This document shows positions 36,880 to 48,300 of a stretch of 64,000 nucleotides of DNA, one piece after another; positions within the stretch are counted from its first letter, which is position 1, and each line of letters opens with the position of its first letter. The position numbers and the translations under genes are program-made. Origin of the DNA: Neospora caninum Liverpool (taxonomy: Eukaryota > Apicomplexa > Conoidasida > Eucoccidiorida > Sarcocystidae); the NCBI RefSeq assembly GCF_000208865.1, contig NC_018398.1, forward strand, positions 3,478,769 through 3,542,768, written 5' to 3'. The notes beneath the pieces were generated by a model. The model searched no databases. It saw only the letters and a list, made by a program, of their open reading frames with translations, and was not told the DNA's origin.

Positions 36880-39779
36880 TCACGCCATAAGAGCACCACC
36901 GCCTACGGCTTTGGCTGCCTGGACTCTTCGAGAACTATCCTGTGATTCCGCCTCCTGGCGATCCGCAGAGGGCCCTCGGCGCTCGACTCTTGTCAAGTGT
37001 GGCCTTCCCCTTGAACCAGTACCCAAACCACCGTCACGTGTTTCGCGTCCCACTGTGACTGGCTGGTCAATGCGCACACAAGAAAACACACTTTGAAATT
37101 CCTTGTCTCTCTTTTACGCTCTTTGGTGTAGAAGGCCTGCACACGCCCTCTGTTTACATGCTACCGTCCTACTTTGCCTGGCTCTCTGTTGCCCTGCATC
37201 TTCATCTCTTCCGCATTTCTTCTTCGTCTCATCCCTTCTTCCTCACTCTCTCCCCCCCACTAATTGCAATCATTCCCCGAAGTCAGCACACTGCCATCCA
37301 CCTAAGTGTCGAGAGAACACTATCCAGAAAGGGACACGGAATAGAAAAAAGAAGACCAGCGCGGCTCTTTTACGGCATGCGTAGTGATATCCAAATATCC
37401 ACGAGAAGCAGACGCCTGGAGCATCTCTGAAGATAGTGGTAGAACCTTCCGTGTGCCTCATTTGATTACGACTGAATGGTCAGGAATGAACACAGCGAAA
37501 CGTTGTAAAAACAGGTAAGAAAAAGGAAATCCCAAACGGAGAAACCTACTTGTCGCGCCCGTGTTCCGCTACCCCCCTGCACAGCAGAGGAACGAAGAAC
37601 GGAGGAGGAAGCAGTCGTTCGGCGCAGCAGAACGTGAGGAGAAACTCCATTCCATGTGGTCCTATCGAACAGCTCTAGCGGTCACACCAGAAAATGTTAG
37701 AGCTAATCTGTCGTCCCAGACGATGAACACAAAAAGAAGACGGAATATAGCGAAATGTGGCATGAAAACGTTTTCACAGTTCACTGGCTTCTTATGCGCA
37801 TGATCGTTTTCTTCATGACAATGCAAAACCTCTTTGGGGACGAATCTCGCCCTTGTTGCATCTCTTAGCCCTTTGCGATGAGTGCAGTGAAATGCACCAG
37901 CGACCTACTGACTCAGACAGTGAGATGAGAAAGACGGAACAGAAAAACGTGACTCCGGCCCTTAAACAGGGTATTTCGATCCTGCATAATAACGCGCCGT
38001 TTCACCCCATCATCTTCCGGCTCTCGACAAGCAGAAGGAAATCCCCAAGCTCCTAAGATCAAGGGTGGTTATATATATCCATATGCGAATGAGTGCGTCT
38101 ATAAACACAATATCGTATTACAAAATCAGATTGGAACGCTAGGACAAATGTTACATATTCACTGTATGCAGTCAAACGTTTACCCTTAATGACACATGAA
38201 TGGATGTTGTGATGGGAACAAGCAAAAGCTCCCCAAGAAAAAAAGCCCTCTCTTGGTTTTGACAGGAAACTAGGAGCCTAGATAGGATACTCCATGAACA
38301 AGACAAAACCGAAGAGGCTACATCTCGTGAGATTTCCCTAACACGGGCTTTTTTGTGTCTGGGTCGCCAGCGTCCATCCTCTCGAAATCCACACGATACA
38401 GATGAGAATGATTTCTGACATGAAATAGCAGTGGGATGGGCTTCCAGAAAACGGCACTCACCCACACTCACGTGCTCCATTTCTGCGTGCAAGCTGGTGC
38501 CCTTGGGAAGCTTTCGGATTCCCCCCTCTTTGCTGATTTGTGCTACGTGACGATGAGCCAGTGCCTTCTAGCCTGCCAGAGCCCAGCATCGGCGATCTTC
38601 CGAGCTCGGCGGTCCGTGAGCCGTACAGTGGTATATCTGTCCCTGTCAGCATCCTTTCTAATGATATGAGATCCACCCCGCGACCTAACCAACCGAACAG
38701 CGGCAATCTAGCATGCCCTGTGTCTCTTCGTTTGGTTGCGCTTGCGTTGCTCTACCTGGGGGACTGGGTGGTTGATGTGCCTCTGGCGGTACACGAATTC
38801 CACGCATGATAACTTGTTGTTCCGCAAGTAGCGCCTCCAACAGCTGTTCTTCTTGCCGTCGCTGCAATATCGCTGATTGCACAGAGAAGTCACCAGCAAA
38901 AACAAAAAGTGGGAATCACGTATTGGAATACGGATTCGCTTCGTATCACCATCGCAGCATTGTATGCATGTGCATCGAGGATAGACTATATAGCAACGAA
39001 ATAGATATACCGACTTGGGCGGTCCGCATGCAAACGTATAGTAAAGTGGCCAACTTGGACTGCAGAGTACACATCCTACGTGTTTGCTGGATGGGGAGAT
39101 TCATACGACACATAGCAAAACCCACCACTCCCCTTAAGTGGAATTGACCTATATCCTTCGCCTTCCAGACTGAGAAGGTACCAGAACAACCTAGCGAATC
39201 AAACAGTCACGCTTGACACCAAAGTGCCTCTTACGGAGCTTCTTTCTGGGACTTGAAGTATCCTGTCCCTTCTGCCTCTAACCGGAACTTATGCTGCTAG
39301 TGTAGGAAAGCGCCTCCCCGTGAAGCTCCCGCTGGCCTGTGTCCCCTCATCTGATGGAAGACTGAAACACGGACTGCGGTTCTGCTAACAAGGCGCACGC
39401 GCCCATAATTCCCCAGTCGAGTGAGTGACTTAGAGTGAGCGAAAAAGAGCGAACAGATTGCCGCAGCAGCACACGGATTCGCCGACCCACCTCGGCGCCG
39501 CTGCTCTTCGACTACGGGATCAACAGCAGCTGGCGGTAAGGACAAATCCTCAGGTCGCGGAAGACGTTCTCCTGTCTGACGCCGTGCGCCGCCATGTCTG
39601 TGGCCTCTCGAACCGTCGGACGGCTGAACTGGCGGTCTGCCTGACGCCCCTTCGCCTTGTCCAGCGTCTTCCTGACCATTGGGATGACTTCCATTTTGAG
39701 AAGCACAAACGAAGACGACTCCAAGCGAAACAACTAGTGGGAACACCGACACGAGAAGTCGTTTGCCAACTGTCATCAT
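36880..39779 (-). CDS. Secreted orphan protein (dense-granule-like), 4 exons
   Basis: Exons 39491-39779, 38756-38872, 38472-38657 and 36880-37052 join to 254 aa; all three introns are phase 1 with GAG|GTGGGT, CAG|GTAGAG and CAC|GTGAGT donors. The N-terminus is a clear signal peptide (MMTVGKRLLVSVFPLVVSLG, then VVFVCAS), with cleavage expected near residue 26. The mature part is hydrophilic and rich in Gly, Arg, Gln and Pro. It includes one helical, Leu/Glu/Gln-rich stretch (ILQRRQEEQLLEALLAEQQ, about residues 98-116). There is no second hydrophobic segment, no Cys-rich module and no RRL motif of the ASP5 type. The acceptor of exon 3 and that of exon 4 have near alternatives a few codons away in the same phase. 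Secretion is well supported; the dense-granule idea is inference. Confidence 0.6.
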
Positions 39780-41783
39780 TACGGAAAGGCTTGGAGATCT
39801 CAAGGTAACCAAGCGCGGCTGCACGTTCTCTCTGGACCTGCCGATGACTCGCCTGGCAAAAAAGGTGTACACCGGCACGAAACAACGGGGAAGGCAATCT
39901 GAAGGGAGAAATACGGAAGAACGGGAAACCATGCGCCGCGTTTAGCACCCCGAGGACCCAACTCACGTCTGACCCATGTCATCGCGCATGTCCCACTAAC
40001 GGGTCCACACAGGAGCTACGTCGATGCTAATCGGTAATCGGGACGTAACTTAAGACACGAGGCATGATTAGCAGAGATATTAGAAACTTGCGTCGCTCGA
40101 TCTTCGCCCCTACAGGGAGGCCAGTAACATGCCGAGGAGCTAGAGAAGGCACCGAGGCACCAGAGACGCGCAGAGCGCATGCCATCGCTGGGCTGGTGTC
40201 AAACGCAGCAGCTGTCCCACTCAAGACAGCGAGAAAATCAACGATTGGCTACTGTATTACGCTGTCACTAACAGGGTCGTCAAAACGCGTTGCGTTGGCC
40301 GCCCCGACGGGTGTTGGGACAAAGGACGCAATGCCAACATCGTTTCCGTTATTTCGGCAGCGGTAACGCCCAAGTTGGCGGATCGTGGCAAGGGGAGGCC
40401 AACCGAAGTGCAGGAAAGTCATGAAGCTTGCACCGCCGCTTCTTAGTAAGCAGGGTTCCTTTCAGCTTACAGTCTTTCATTCGTCTATGACATGGGAAGG
40501 AGGTACGGCAGATCCTGTGTGCTCTGGCCATATAGTCACGTAGGGGTTAACATGGAAGTTCCTCCCACAGCGTATTTACTTCCGCATTTAGTGACAAGTT
40601 GCCGTTCCCTATAGGAAGTGACACCGAGTGATTTTGCAGCGGTAACGGGTTTCGCCGCGGCACCTATCGACACAGAATAGGGAAAGATGCTGCGTATATT
40701 GTTTCTTCAACGCGTTTCCTTGAACTAGGTTTTTCAGTCTGTCACTCTTCCGCAATAAGACTTCGAAATTTCGGTTTCATTTTCCGTAGCAGACAGGAGG
40801 GGGGTCGTCGGGTTTCTCCTGGCCACGTCCTTTCTTTTTTTCAATCGAAAGTCGAAAGGCGGACACTGAGAACAGATTGTGTCAGCGACGCCAGTGATCT
40901 GGACATTTTCGGGTAGGGATCTGGTTGTGTGTCAAGTAGAGAGTGTTTACGCTGCACAACTTGCCTCTTCACGCTTCTCTCGCGAACGAAAATCTCACCA
41001 CCGAAAGACCGTTCCCTCTTCCGCCGTGCACTTGTCGGCGAATTCGACGAAGAAATGAACGATAACAAACTGCTTCTCGCCCGACCCTCTACACAGAAAG
41101 CAAGTACAGCCACTCTACTGTCGGAAAAAGACCCTCGTGCGATCTGCCTGCCCCTGTCCTCGACACTACGCACCTCTTTCTCTCGTGGCCAGCATACGGA
41201 CAGAAAAACAGCCTTCGCCTCTTTCTTCTGGATACAAAACACATCGAAAACGCTGCACAGGGCGACATGCACGAGCTCTCTCTCTTGTCCTTTGTCCCAG
41301 CTGAGCGCAACAAGGGTTCATCGCACCTGTGTCTCTCGCTTCTACTCCCCCGGGCTCTCTGCGTCATGATATTCAAGGTCAGCAAACGATACGTATGTGT
41401 CGCCACCTTAAACTTTTGGACGCTGCATGGGTCCCCGGAGAAGCCTGTGTTCATGGCAAACACTCTGTCAGCAGCGCATGCACTCGTGCCAACTCCTTCC
41501 CCGCGCACAGGACGACGCGTTCGAGAGGGACAAAAAAGTCTTGGCAATCTGAATCTCCCGAGACTGTCGTGTGGTCTTGCCTTCCCCTCGAAACGAACTA
41601 GAACACACAGCGTTTCCCTCGTACAAAACAATGACGGGCCGCGCAACGCACACGTCGTGGCCTTTCCTCACAACTCCGAAGAAAGGCAAAACACCCGTCA
41701 TTTATATCTACATTTCACGTAACGACGAAACAGATACGCGCAGGCACCTAGGCACATCCTTATAGATATATATGTACATATAT

Positions 41784-41816
<33 letters not shown>

Positions 41817-43323
41817 CGGTTGTAGTCGAATGTACATAGTAAACACCAGGGAGGACGAGCTCTTGCAGGGGAAGAAAGCACTCTTGCTTCATGTTCGAGG
41901 TTTGTCCTCGAGATGAATTTTCGGGAAGAACTCTCCCTCGATATCGCGAGGCGAAAACGCGATCTTGTAGGTGCCCTCCCTCGCTTGCTGTTCTTTCCCT
42001 GTGCCTCTCACTCGTCGCTTCTCTTCGTCCACTGAGACTGTCGGCGACAGAGCGACGAACGCAGTTCGGCATCCACCGCCCCATCTTCAAGGTGTCCCTC
42101 TGCCTTCTGCAGAGTGGAACGAGTCCTTGCGGACAAACAGAAAGACGAAGGCTGTTTCTTCAGAGCTCATCAGGCACGCTTCCTGCCCTCTCCTCGAGGG
42201 TGAAAGAGAAGAGAGCCGCACCTCCAGCGCTTGCACTCCAAAAGAAAAAGCCAGGCAGTCAAAAACAAGACACCCTTCCTGGATGTTAAAGTCAGGACGG
42301 CAAACCAAACTCCGCTCGGAAGGGCCATTTTCTCACTCTCTTGACCACGTGTACACACATACAGGCGTGGGCCTATCACACGACGGAGGATCCTCTGTGT
42401 GTGGAACGCGACCCTGTGTTTATACAGGCAAATCGGTCTGTATATTCTAGGTTTCCTCCCTGCGAAAGCAAGGCCGGATTCCTCTCTTTCAAAGTATCTG
42501 CATTCCGCATGGCGCTCTCTCACGCTTCCTCTGTCCTGTTCCTCTCTTCCGCCCCCTGTCTCGTAATGCACCGATCCCCTCTCTCTTCTTGTTCGACAAC
42601 CGACACACGCCAGAGATACCACACGTGGAGCAGGGGACGCATGGAATGGCGTCTAACGAAGCTCATAAAAAGTCGCTTTTATGCTGTGTCGCAGAGGTTC
42701 CCCAAAACTCAAAAACTCTTTGCAAAAAGCTTCGCTAGGTCGGTCCCTCTGCGCAGCTCCCAGACCTCAAAACCTGCGTGCCAAACCTAGAAAATCACCA
42801 CCTGCGCGAGAGGCCGGTCCCGCACCAACACTTTTCTCCGAGGAAACCGCATGTGTTCCCACCCTCTCGCCTGATCCCTTCGCGCCGCCAACTGCTTCTC
42901 CGGGGAAAGTACACATGCTGTGTCCACGCATCGATTTCCATTCTTCTGTCTCCCAAACGCCCAACTACAAAACTGATCCACGCTAGCGCGTCCTTCTGCG
43001 TTCCTTTCGTCTCCGACCGAACACACACCGACATATCTGCACGCCTCAAGTGGATACCAACCACGTGCCAATATACAAATACGTACACATGATACAAATG
43101 ACCACATACATATCACTATACAGAGGGAGACCTATATGTGCACGCATCTCTTTCTCTCTCCACGATGTGAATTCATATATAGATATGCATGTTTAGGTTT
43201 CTGTGCGTAGGTCCGTCCCACGCTGGGCGTTTCTGTACATGTTTTTAGCGAGCCTTCACGGCCGAATGGAGACGGTGGAACAACCGCGTCATCTTTCGTC
43301 GTTGCGTCGACTGGATATTTCGA
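39780..43323. other. Intergenic region between the secreted orphan and UBE2H
   Basis: This holds the upstream region of the secreted orphan gene (left side) and the 3' flank of the UBE2H gene (right side), both on the - strand. Overlapping open frames of 100-185 codons occur on both strands at 40.8-42.8 kb. Their composition is ordinary for GC-balanced DNA, and I found no domain or consistent splice chain. A TA microsatellite sits at 41761-41817. Confidence 0.5.
41761..41817. repeat. (TA)n microsatellite
   Basis: Degenerate TATAGATATATATGTACATA followed by a pure TA run of about 27 bases. It lies in the spacer upstream of the secreted orphan gene. Confidence 0.9.
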
Positions 43324-45751
43324 TCAGAGAGCAGATATATCCACGTCTTCAATGTCGGCCGGACTGCCCAAATCGCTGATCTCGGAAACTGCATCGTTCG
43401 TGGCGTCGGCAGTTGTCGCCGTTGTGGGGACAGTTTCCCCAACGGTCGACGCTTCGCCGCTGGAAGTCGTGGACGTCTCTGCTGTAGCGCCACAAAGGCC
43501 GTTTTTTTGCGCCTCCTTCTTCTCACGCTGCTCCTTCTCCCACTCTTCTCGACTTGCGTACAGCCGCACATACTCTGGAAAAATGAAGTCACAAAAACCC
43601 ACACGACCATTACGACACAAGAAAACCCATGACCTCAAAAACACAGGGCCTCCGATCTTCGCGGCCGCAAAAAACTGTCGTGGTCCTCATCAGGACGACC
43701 GTGAGACAGAAAACACACGACCACACACACACACAGGCCTACACATCTCCACCTCCGTGAACGCTGACACCCCTGAAGACAAACCGCCGACTCGACAAAA
43801 AAATCGAACCTACTCTCTCCCATACATAGCACATAGACACGCATCTCGAGAACTACAGACGCAGACAGGTCGGGTTAGCGAAGCAGTGAAAAACAGTGAA
43901 ACCTGGGCGAACCATGAGGAGCAATCTGACATGAGGAGCAACCTATGGAAATGCAAAGCACGTGGATAGGCGGGAGGGGAAAGTACACGCGCCCGAAGGA
44001 AGCTTGGATTCAAAGTAGAAATTGATGAAACACCTTGGGCGAGGATGGTGCGCATGCAGTTGAAGCAAAAGAACCGAGAGGTAGCTTTTAAAGTGAACTT
44101 GCCACTGAGAACTCACCACGGACTTTCTCTTCGTACAGACGTTTATCGCGCGACATAAGAGAAGCCGCCTCGCTGTTGAGAGGGTCCGTTGGATTTGGAT
44201 ATGTAAGCAATTGCGGCAAGAAGACTTCAAAGACGTTCACGAGGCCTGAAACACAAAGCAACAACCAGCAAACGACACACGGTTACCAAGGAACACACAT
44301 TCACGGACAGGTACACACTGATATATATATATATATATCCACACCGATATATGTATACATATCGACATAAAATGATGTGTACAATCGTGTGCAAACCAGA
44401 GTAGATATACTGACCCCAATTTCGAGAGCAGCTTCTTCTTATCCAAGAAAATTCGTACGCCACAGGCAATGACTCTAGACGGCAGTCGCCCGTATTCGCT
44501 TCCGACATCGAACAAGCTCGTTCTTGCACTTTTCCCCCAGTCTTCTCTCTACAAAAGATGCAGGTGCCAATCCACGTACATTCATATTTTTATGTATCGA
44601 CTGAAACTTTGCCGTCATATGCACAAGCACGTAAAGATACATACCCTCTGCCACACATCACCGACCGTCCCTTCTAACAGCGTTTTGGGAGGCCAGCGGA
44701 CACATGGCCACTCATTTAAGTCTCTACATATGCAGGCATATGTTGGCTTCTGTATCAGTGTATGTACGGCGTAGAGAGGGCGAGGCTCACTGTAGAGGGG
44801 AGTCCACGTCTGATTGATGACGTCGAGGCAGACGGATCCGGAGGCCTCATCGACGTTCGGATGAAGCATCTTATTCATGAATCCGATTGATGGCGACGCA
44901 AAAGGGTAATCGTCTGGCAGCGTCACGTGCACCTTCCACACGCCCCCTTCGTACAGCGCTGTGAACAGACAAAAGGGAGGCGGCTCTATCGTGAAAGCTC
45001 TTCGTTTGCTTAGGAATGAAAGTGAGAGAGCCTCTCACAACGAATTCGCTTGGACGAGAACCGCAGAACGGGCCACGCGCCGAAACGAAATGAAAACGCA
45101 ACAAACGCTAGCGACAGAACGCCAGACTCTCTTGACAGGTCTCATTTCTTTCGTAAAGAGGTAGGGTACACCGGCAATTCCGGGGGGGCATCACTCGACG
45201 CACTCCCAAATACGAAAAGAGGGGCGTACTTCCTTTCGGTCCATGGAAGACCACGTGGAAATCTTGCGTGCTATCGTTGTTCAACTCCAAGTCGAATCCG
45301 GCCATCATTCTACAAAACCATCGCACCACAAACAAAAACTGGAAAATCCGCGAGTAACTAGAGACCTGACGTCACCCTTGCCTCTATCCCGGAATTGTTT
45401 TTAGACGGGAGGAGCGCGAATACGCATGGCACTCTCTTCCATGTTTACCCCGTCGAAAACTGGGCTACTGTTGAACGCCCTGCAGTTCTTCCGTGCAGAT
45501 CCGCCCCATCCCCTCAGATGAATGGCCACAATGTTTCGGCACACGGAAGAGATCCTGAGCGCCGCGAGAACGTCCCGTCACAGACATGAGAAAAAACGGC
45601 GTACACTATTCTGCCCGACGCGGCGACCTTTCCGCGTCGCTTTTTCGGGGAGCTGGCGCGCTCTGGGCAAACGCGAAACTTACAGTTTCGTGAAGTCGCA
45701 CTGTTTGCGATTTGAAGAGACTTGATGGTTCGAGAGCGTCGAACCTGCCAT
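43324..45751 (-). CDS. UBE2H: Ubiquitin-conjugating enzyme E2, UBE2H/Ubc8 class
   Basis: E2 enzyme that carries ubiquitin as a thioester and passes it to substrates through an E3. Exons 45684-45751, 45230-45309, 44791-44958, 44117-44245 and 43324-43574 join in phases 2, 1, 1, 1 to 231 aa. Core motifs: FHGPKGT (44-50), [18 protein letters not shown] (52-69), [20 protein letters not shown] (71-90) with the HPN tripeptide at 82-84, and the active-site Cys93 in [12 protein letters not shown]. Residues 102-125 ([20 protein letters not shown] in part) match UBE2H closely. The C-terminal ~75 residues after the UBC fold are acidic and Thr/Ser/Ala-rich, ending [10 protein letters not shown], as in the acidic tails of UBE2H and Ubc8. 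In yeast Ubc8 works with the GID E3 complex; whether that holds here is unknown. Confidence 0.95.
44316..44365. repeat. (TA)n microsatellite in a UBE2H intron
   Basis: A short TA run with CACACCGATATATG interruptions inside the UBE2H intron 44246-44790. Confidence 0.8.
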
Positions 45752-45979
45752 TTCGTCGACCCCTTGTACCTAATGAAGTCCGGAGAAAATGGCGAAGAAG
45801 AAGCTACGCCAAGCTGGTCCTACTGCAGTTGCCACGCACGAAAGTCGTGCCCGATGTCGATCCTACCAGTCGAGAGCTGAAACATGCACACAAGCAGCAA
45901 CACTCGGACAGCGAGTAAAATATTCCACACACAAAACAAAAACGAAATCACCCCGTACGCCAGAGCAATTTGAGCCCCA
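45752..45979. promoter_or_regulatory. UBE2H upstream region
   Basis: Sequence immediately 5' of the UBE2H start codon. It should carry the leader and core promoter of that gene. No defined element was recognised. Confidence 0.3.
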
Positions 45980-48300
45980 CTACGGGCACGAAACAGAACT
46001 CAGCGGGCAGATCTCGGACAGCCATGCGCCTCCTGTGGATGCATCTGCACAAGACGAGTACGCAGAATAAAATGCCAAAAACTCGTCTTCCCCGTGTCGG
46101 CCAGAATGGCCGATCGGACCTCTCTGGCAGCAGCCACGCAGGTTACCGAAATCTCGAGATTTTACTCCTGAGAGGTTGGCGAGTTTCGTGTTGACGACGC
46201 AAAGGCACCAGACTCGATGTGTCCCCGCTTCAAAAAATTCTGGCGTGTTCTCACCAAATTTTTCACAAATGTTGACGGGGCCCAGCGCAAAGGACAGGTC
46301 TGCAAAAAGGCTTCCAAGAAAGCAAACCTCTAAGGAATTTGAAAAAAACTGATCTGTGGCGCACACCGGGGCGGCTGAGAGGCTGACAGGATCGCAGGCC
46401 AGCGTAAAATAGAAAGGCCACTCTGCCTGTAAAAAGGAATAATCGGCGGTTCGCGTACTAGCGACTTGTCGCTCCAGCACTACGGTTTTGAGCAACCAGG
46501 GCGGAGAGGCAGCAGAGAAAGGGCGTTCCAGGTCGCAAGTGTGAATCTCGCACCCAGGCAGGACGGTGAGACGCCGAGAACCAGAGGGTACACGAGACGG
46601 GTCACATCCACAGACTTGTCCAAGAATCTCCGTACAAAAAGGGATTGAAATGCATATGCGGAACTGGGTGCAGTCAAGTGTGTCAAAGTGGAGCGGGACG
46701 GGCAGGCGGCTGGACGGTTCCCTTTTTGGGCAAGGAATGAAGAGTTGCCAAAGACGAATTCTCATCGACAAACAACAAGACGAAACGGATGAACGCGTTG
46801 GCACGCAGAACCGCTAGCTGCCCAAAAACTCTGGCCCGCGCAGAACCGTAGACGTGTGTACCGTGAAACTGGTCATCAGCAAGCGTCAACCTGCAGAACG
46901 TAGTGACCACTGGGCTGTGATGATGTTTTTCGGTGTGTGACGAATTCACTCGTTCTGAGATTTCGGCCGAGGTCACGCAAAAGTCGATGAATCCCAAACA
47001 ACCAGGGTTTCCCGCGGTGAAGGTTGCCCGCACGGTGCCCTCTTGCAGTTTGCGCGCATCCACCGTTAGTGAATAGTCTAAACTCCCCGAGTTCGAAGCA
47101 GTGTTGAACAACCGAGCTACAAGGGTCAGCCACGGCATATTAAAAGGGCCTTCCTTCCGGACGACTCCGCGGGTTGCTTTGAAGGTTTTGAGACGAAGGA
47201 TTAGGACAAACACGCTTGAACGAAGAGAAATAGATGGAGAATCCAGAGCGAATTTCCGTCAGACATCACCCGCCAGTTACTGGTATGCTGCAAAAGGACT
47301 CTCCCGTTCTCGGCGGGTTGGGGAAGGTACGGCAGAAACGCTGACAGCGCGCAGATAGCGCCGCTTCCGCGAACCCGCTCGGCAAGCACTGTCTGGAATT
47401 TTGCTCGCTCTGTCTCTGTCCCTAGAGTGTGGACAAAGGGTGCGAAGCGTGCAGCATATTTCGAAACAAAGTTTCGCGGTAGGCTGATAGAAAAAGCAAA
47501 GCAAACAACCACGTCGTCGGCCGCCAGGGGGGAGTTGACCAAGTGTCACCCAGACGGCGTGGCACACCGTCCGTAGAAGCTCGGCCGTTTGGGTAATCGA
47601 GACGACGCGTCGAGCGTCCAGGAAACCGAACTTCTTTGCGCGAATTTATGCAGAATAACGCGTTTCAGGGCCCAGAGACAGTGCCGCAGTGGAGATGTGT
47701 CACAGAAATAATGGACACACCGACACCGGAAACGGCGTACTCAAACTGCGTTAGTTGGTCATGCCAGGGGGCCGCGTCACTTTCTTCCCGTTACGTGGCG
47801 AGGGACGCTCCTCGGCATTCATACCGGGCGCGATAGAGATAGAGAGAGACCGTGGATCTGTCGTCGGATGAACCTTTTAGAACGTTCTTGCGCTACTTTT
47901 AATGCCTCGCGATGTTGCAAGCGGCGTAGCACTCCAGGTGGAAAAATTGCTGCGGTGGCCGCAGGTGTCCGAAAAAAAACCCGTGTGCCCCTGCGCCTGG
48001 TATTCTGTGTCTCCCCAACTTCCGCGTTGCTTTGAACGGAAAATGCGGCCCGCCACTTCAAGTCAAACAGCCGGGGCAAAAACTCGGTTGTCGCGCTACC
48101 GTTATACTGCGCTTGATCGACGGCGGTTAGCATGAAAAACCAATCACGTGGGGGCCTGCGGGCCGTGGAAGTTCTGCCGACACTTTCTCGAGGCGCTGTC
48201 TCCTCAGCGCGACAAATGTAGGCAAGACGAGAAAAGCACTGGGGACTGTGCCCATTGGCAGCGAGTCCAGTTCTCTTCCGGAAAGGAACGCCCACCTGTA
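45980..48300 (-). pseudogene. Coding-like region with shifting frames, decayed or unresolved gene
   Basis: Successive protein-like stretches run along the - strand but change frame: about 48155-48290 (FLVLPTFVALRRQRLEK), 48000-48115 (TTEFLPRLFDLKWRAAFS), 47270-47483 after a strong CTATCAG acceptor (NFVSKYAARFAPFVHTLG), 46700-47150 (LDYSLTVDARKLQEGTVRA, then CLGFIDFCVTSAE) and 45980-46804 (AEWPFYFTLACDPVSLS, then FFSNSLEVCFLGSLFADLS). The last is a 274-codon open frame, long for chance. Some joins can be made in phase, but only with introns of about 40 to 110 nt, much shorter than others in this window. Either this is an orphan gene with unusually short introns or a single frame broken by indels. 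No family was recognised, and the exact limits are not fixed. Confidence 0.3.
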
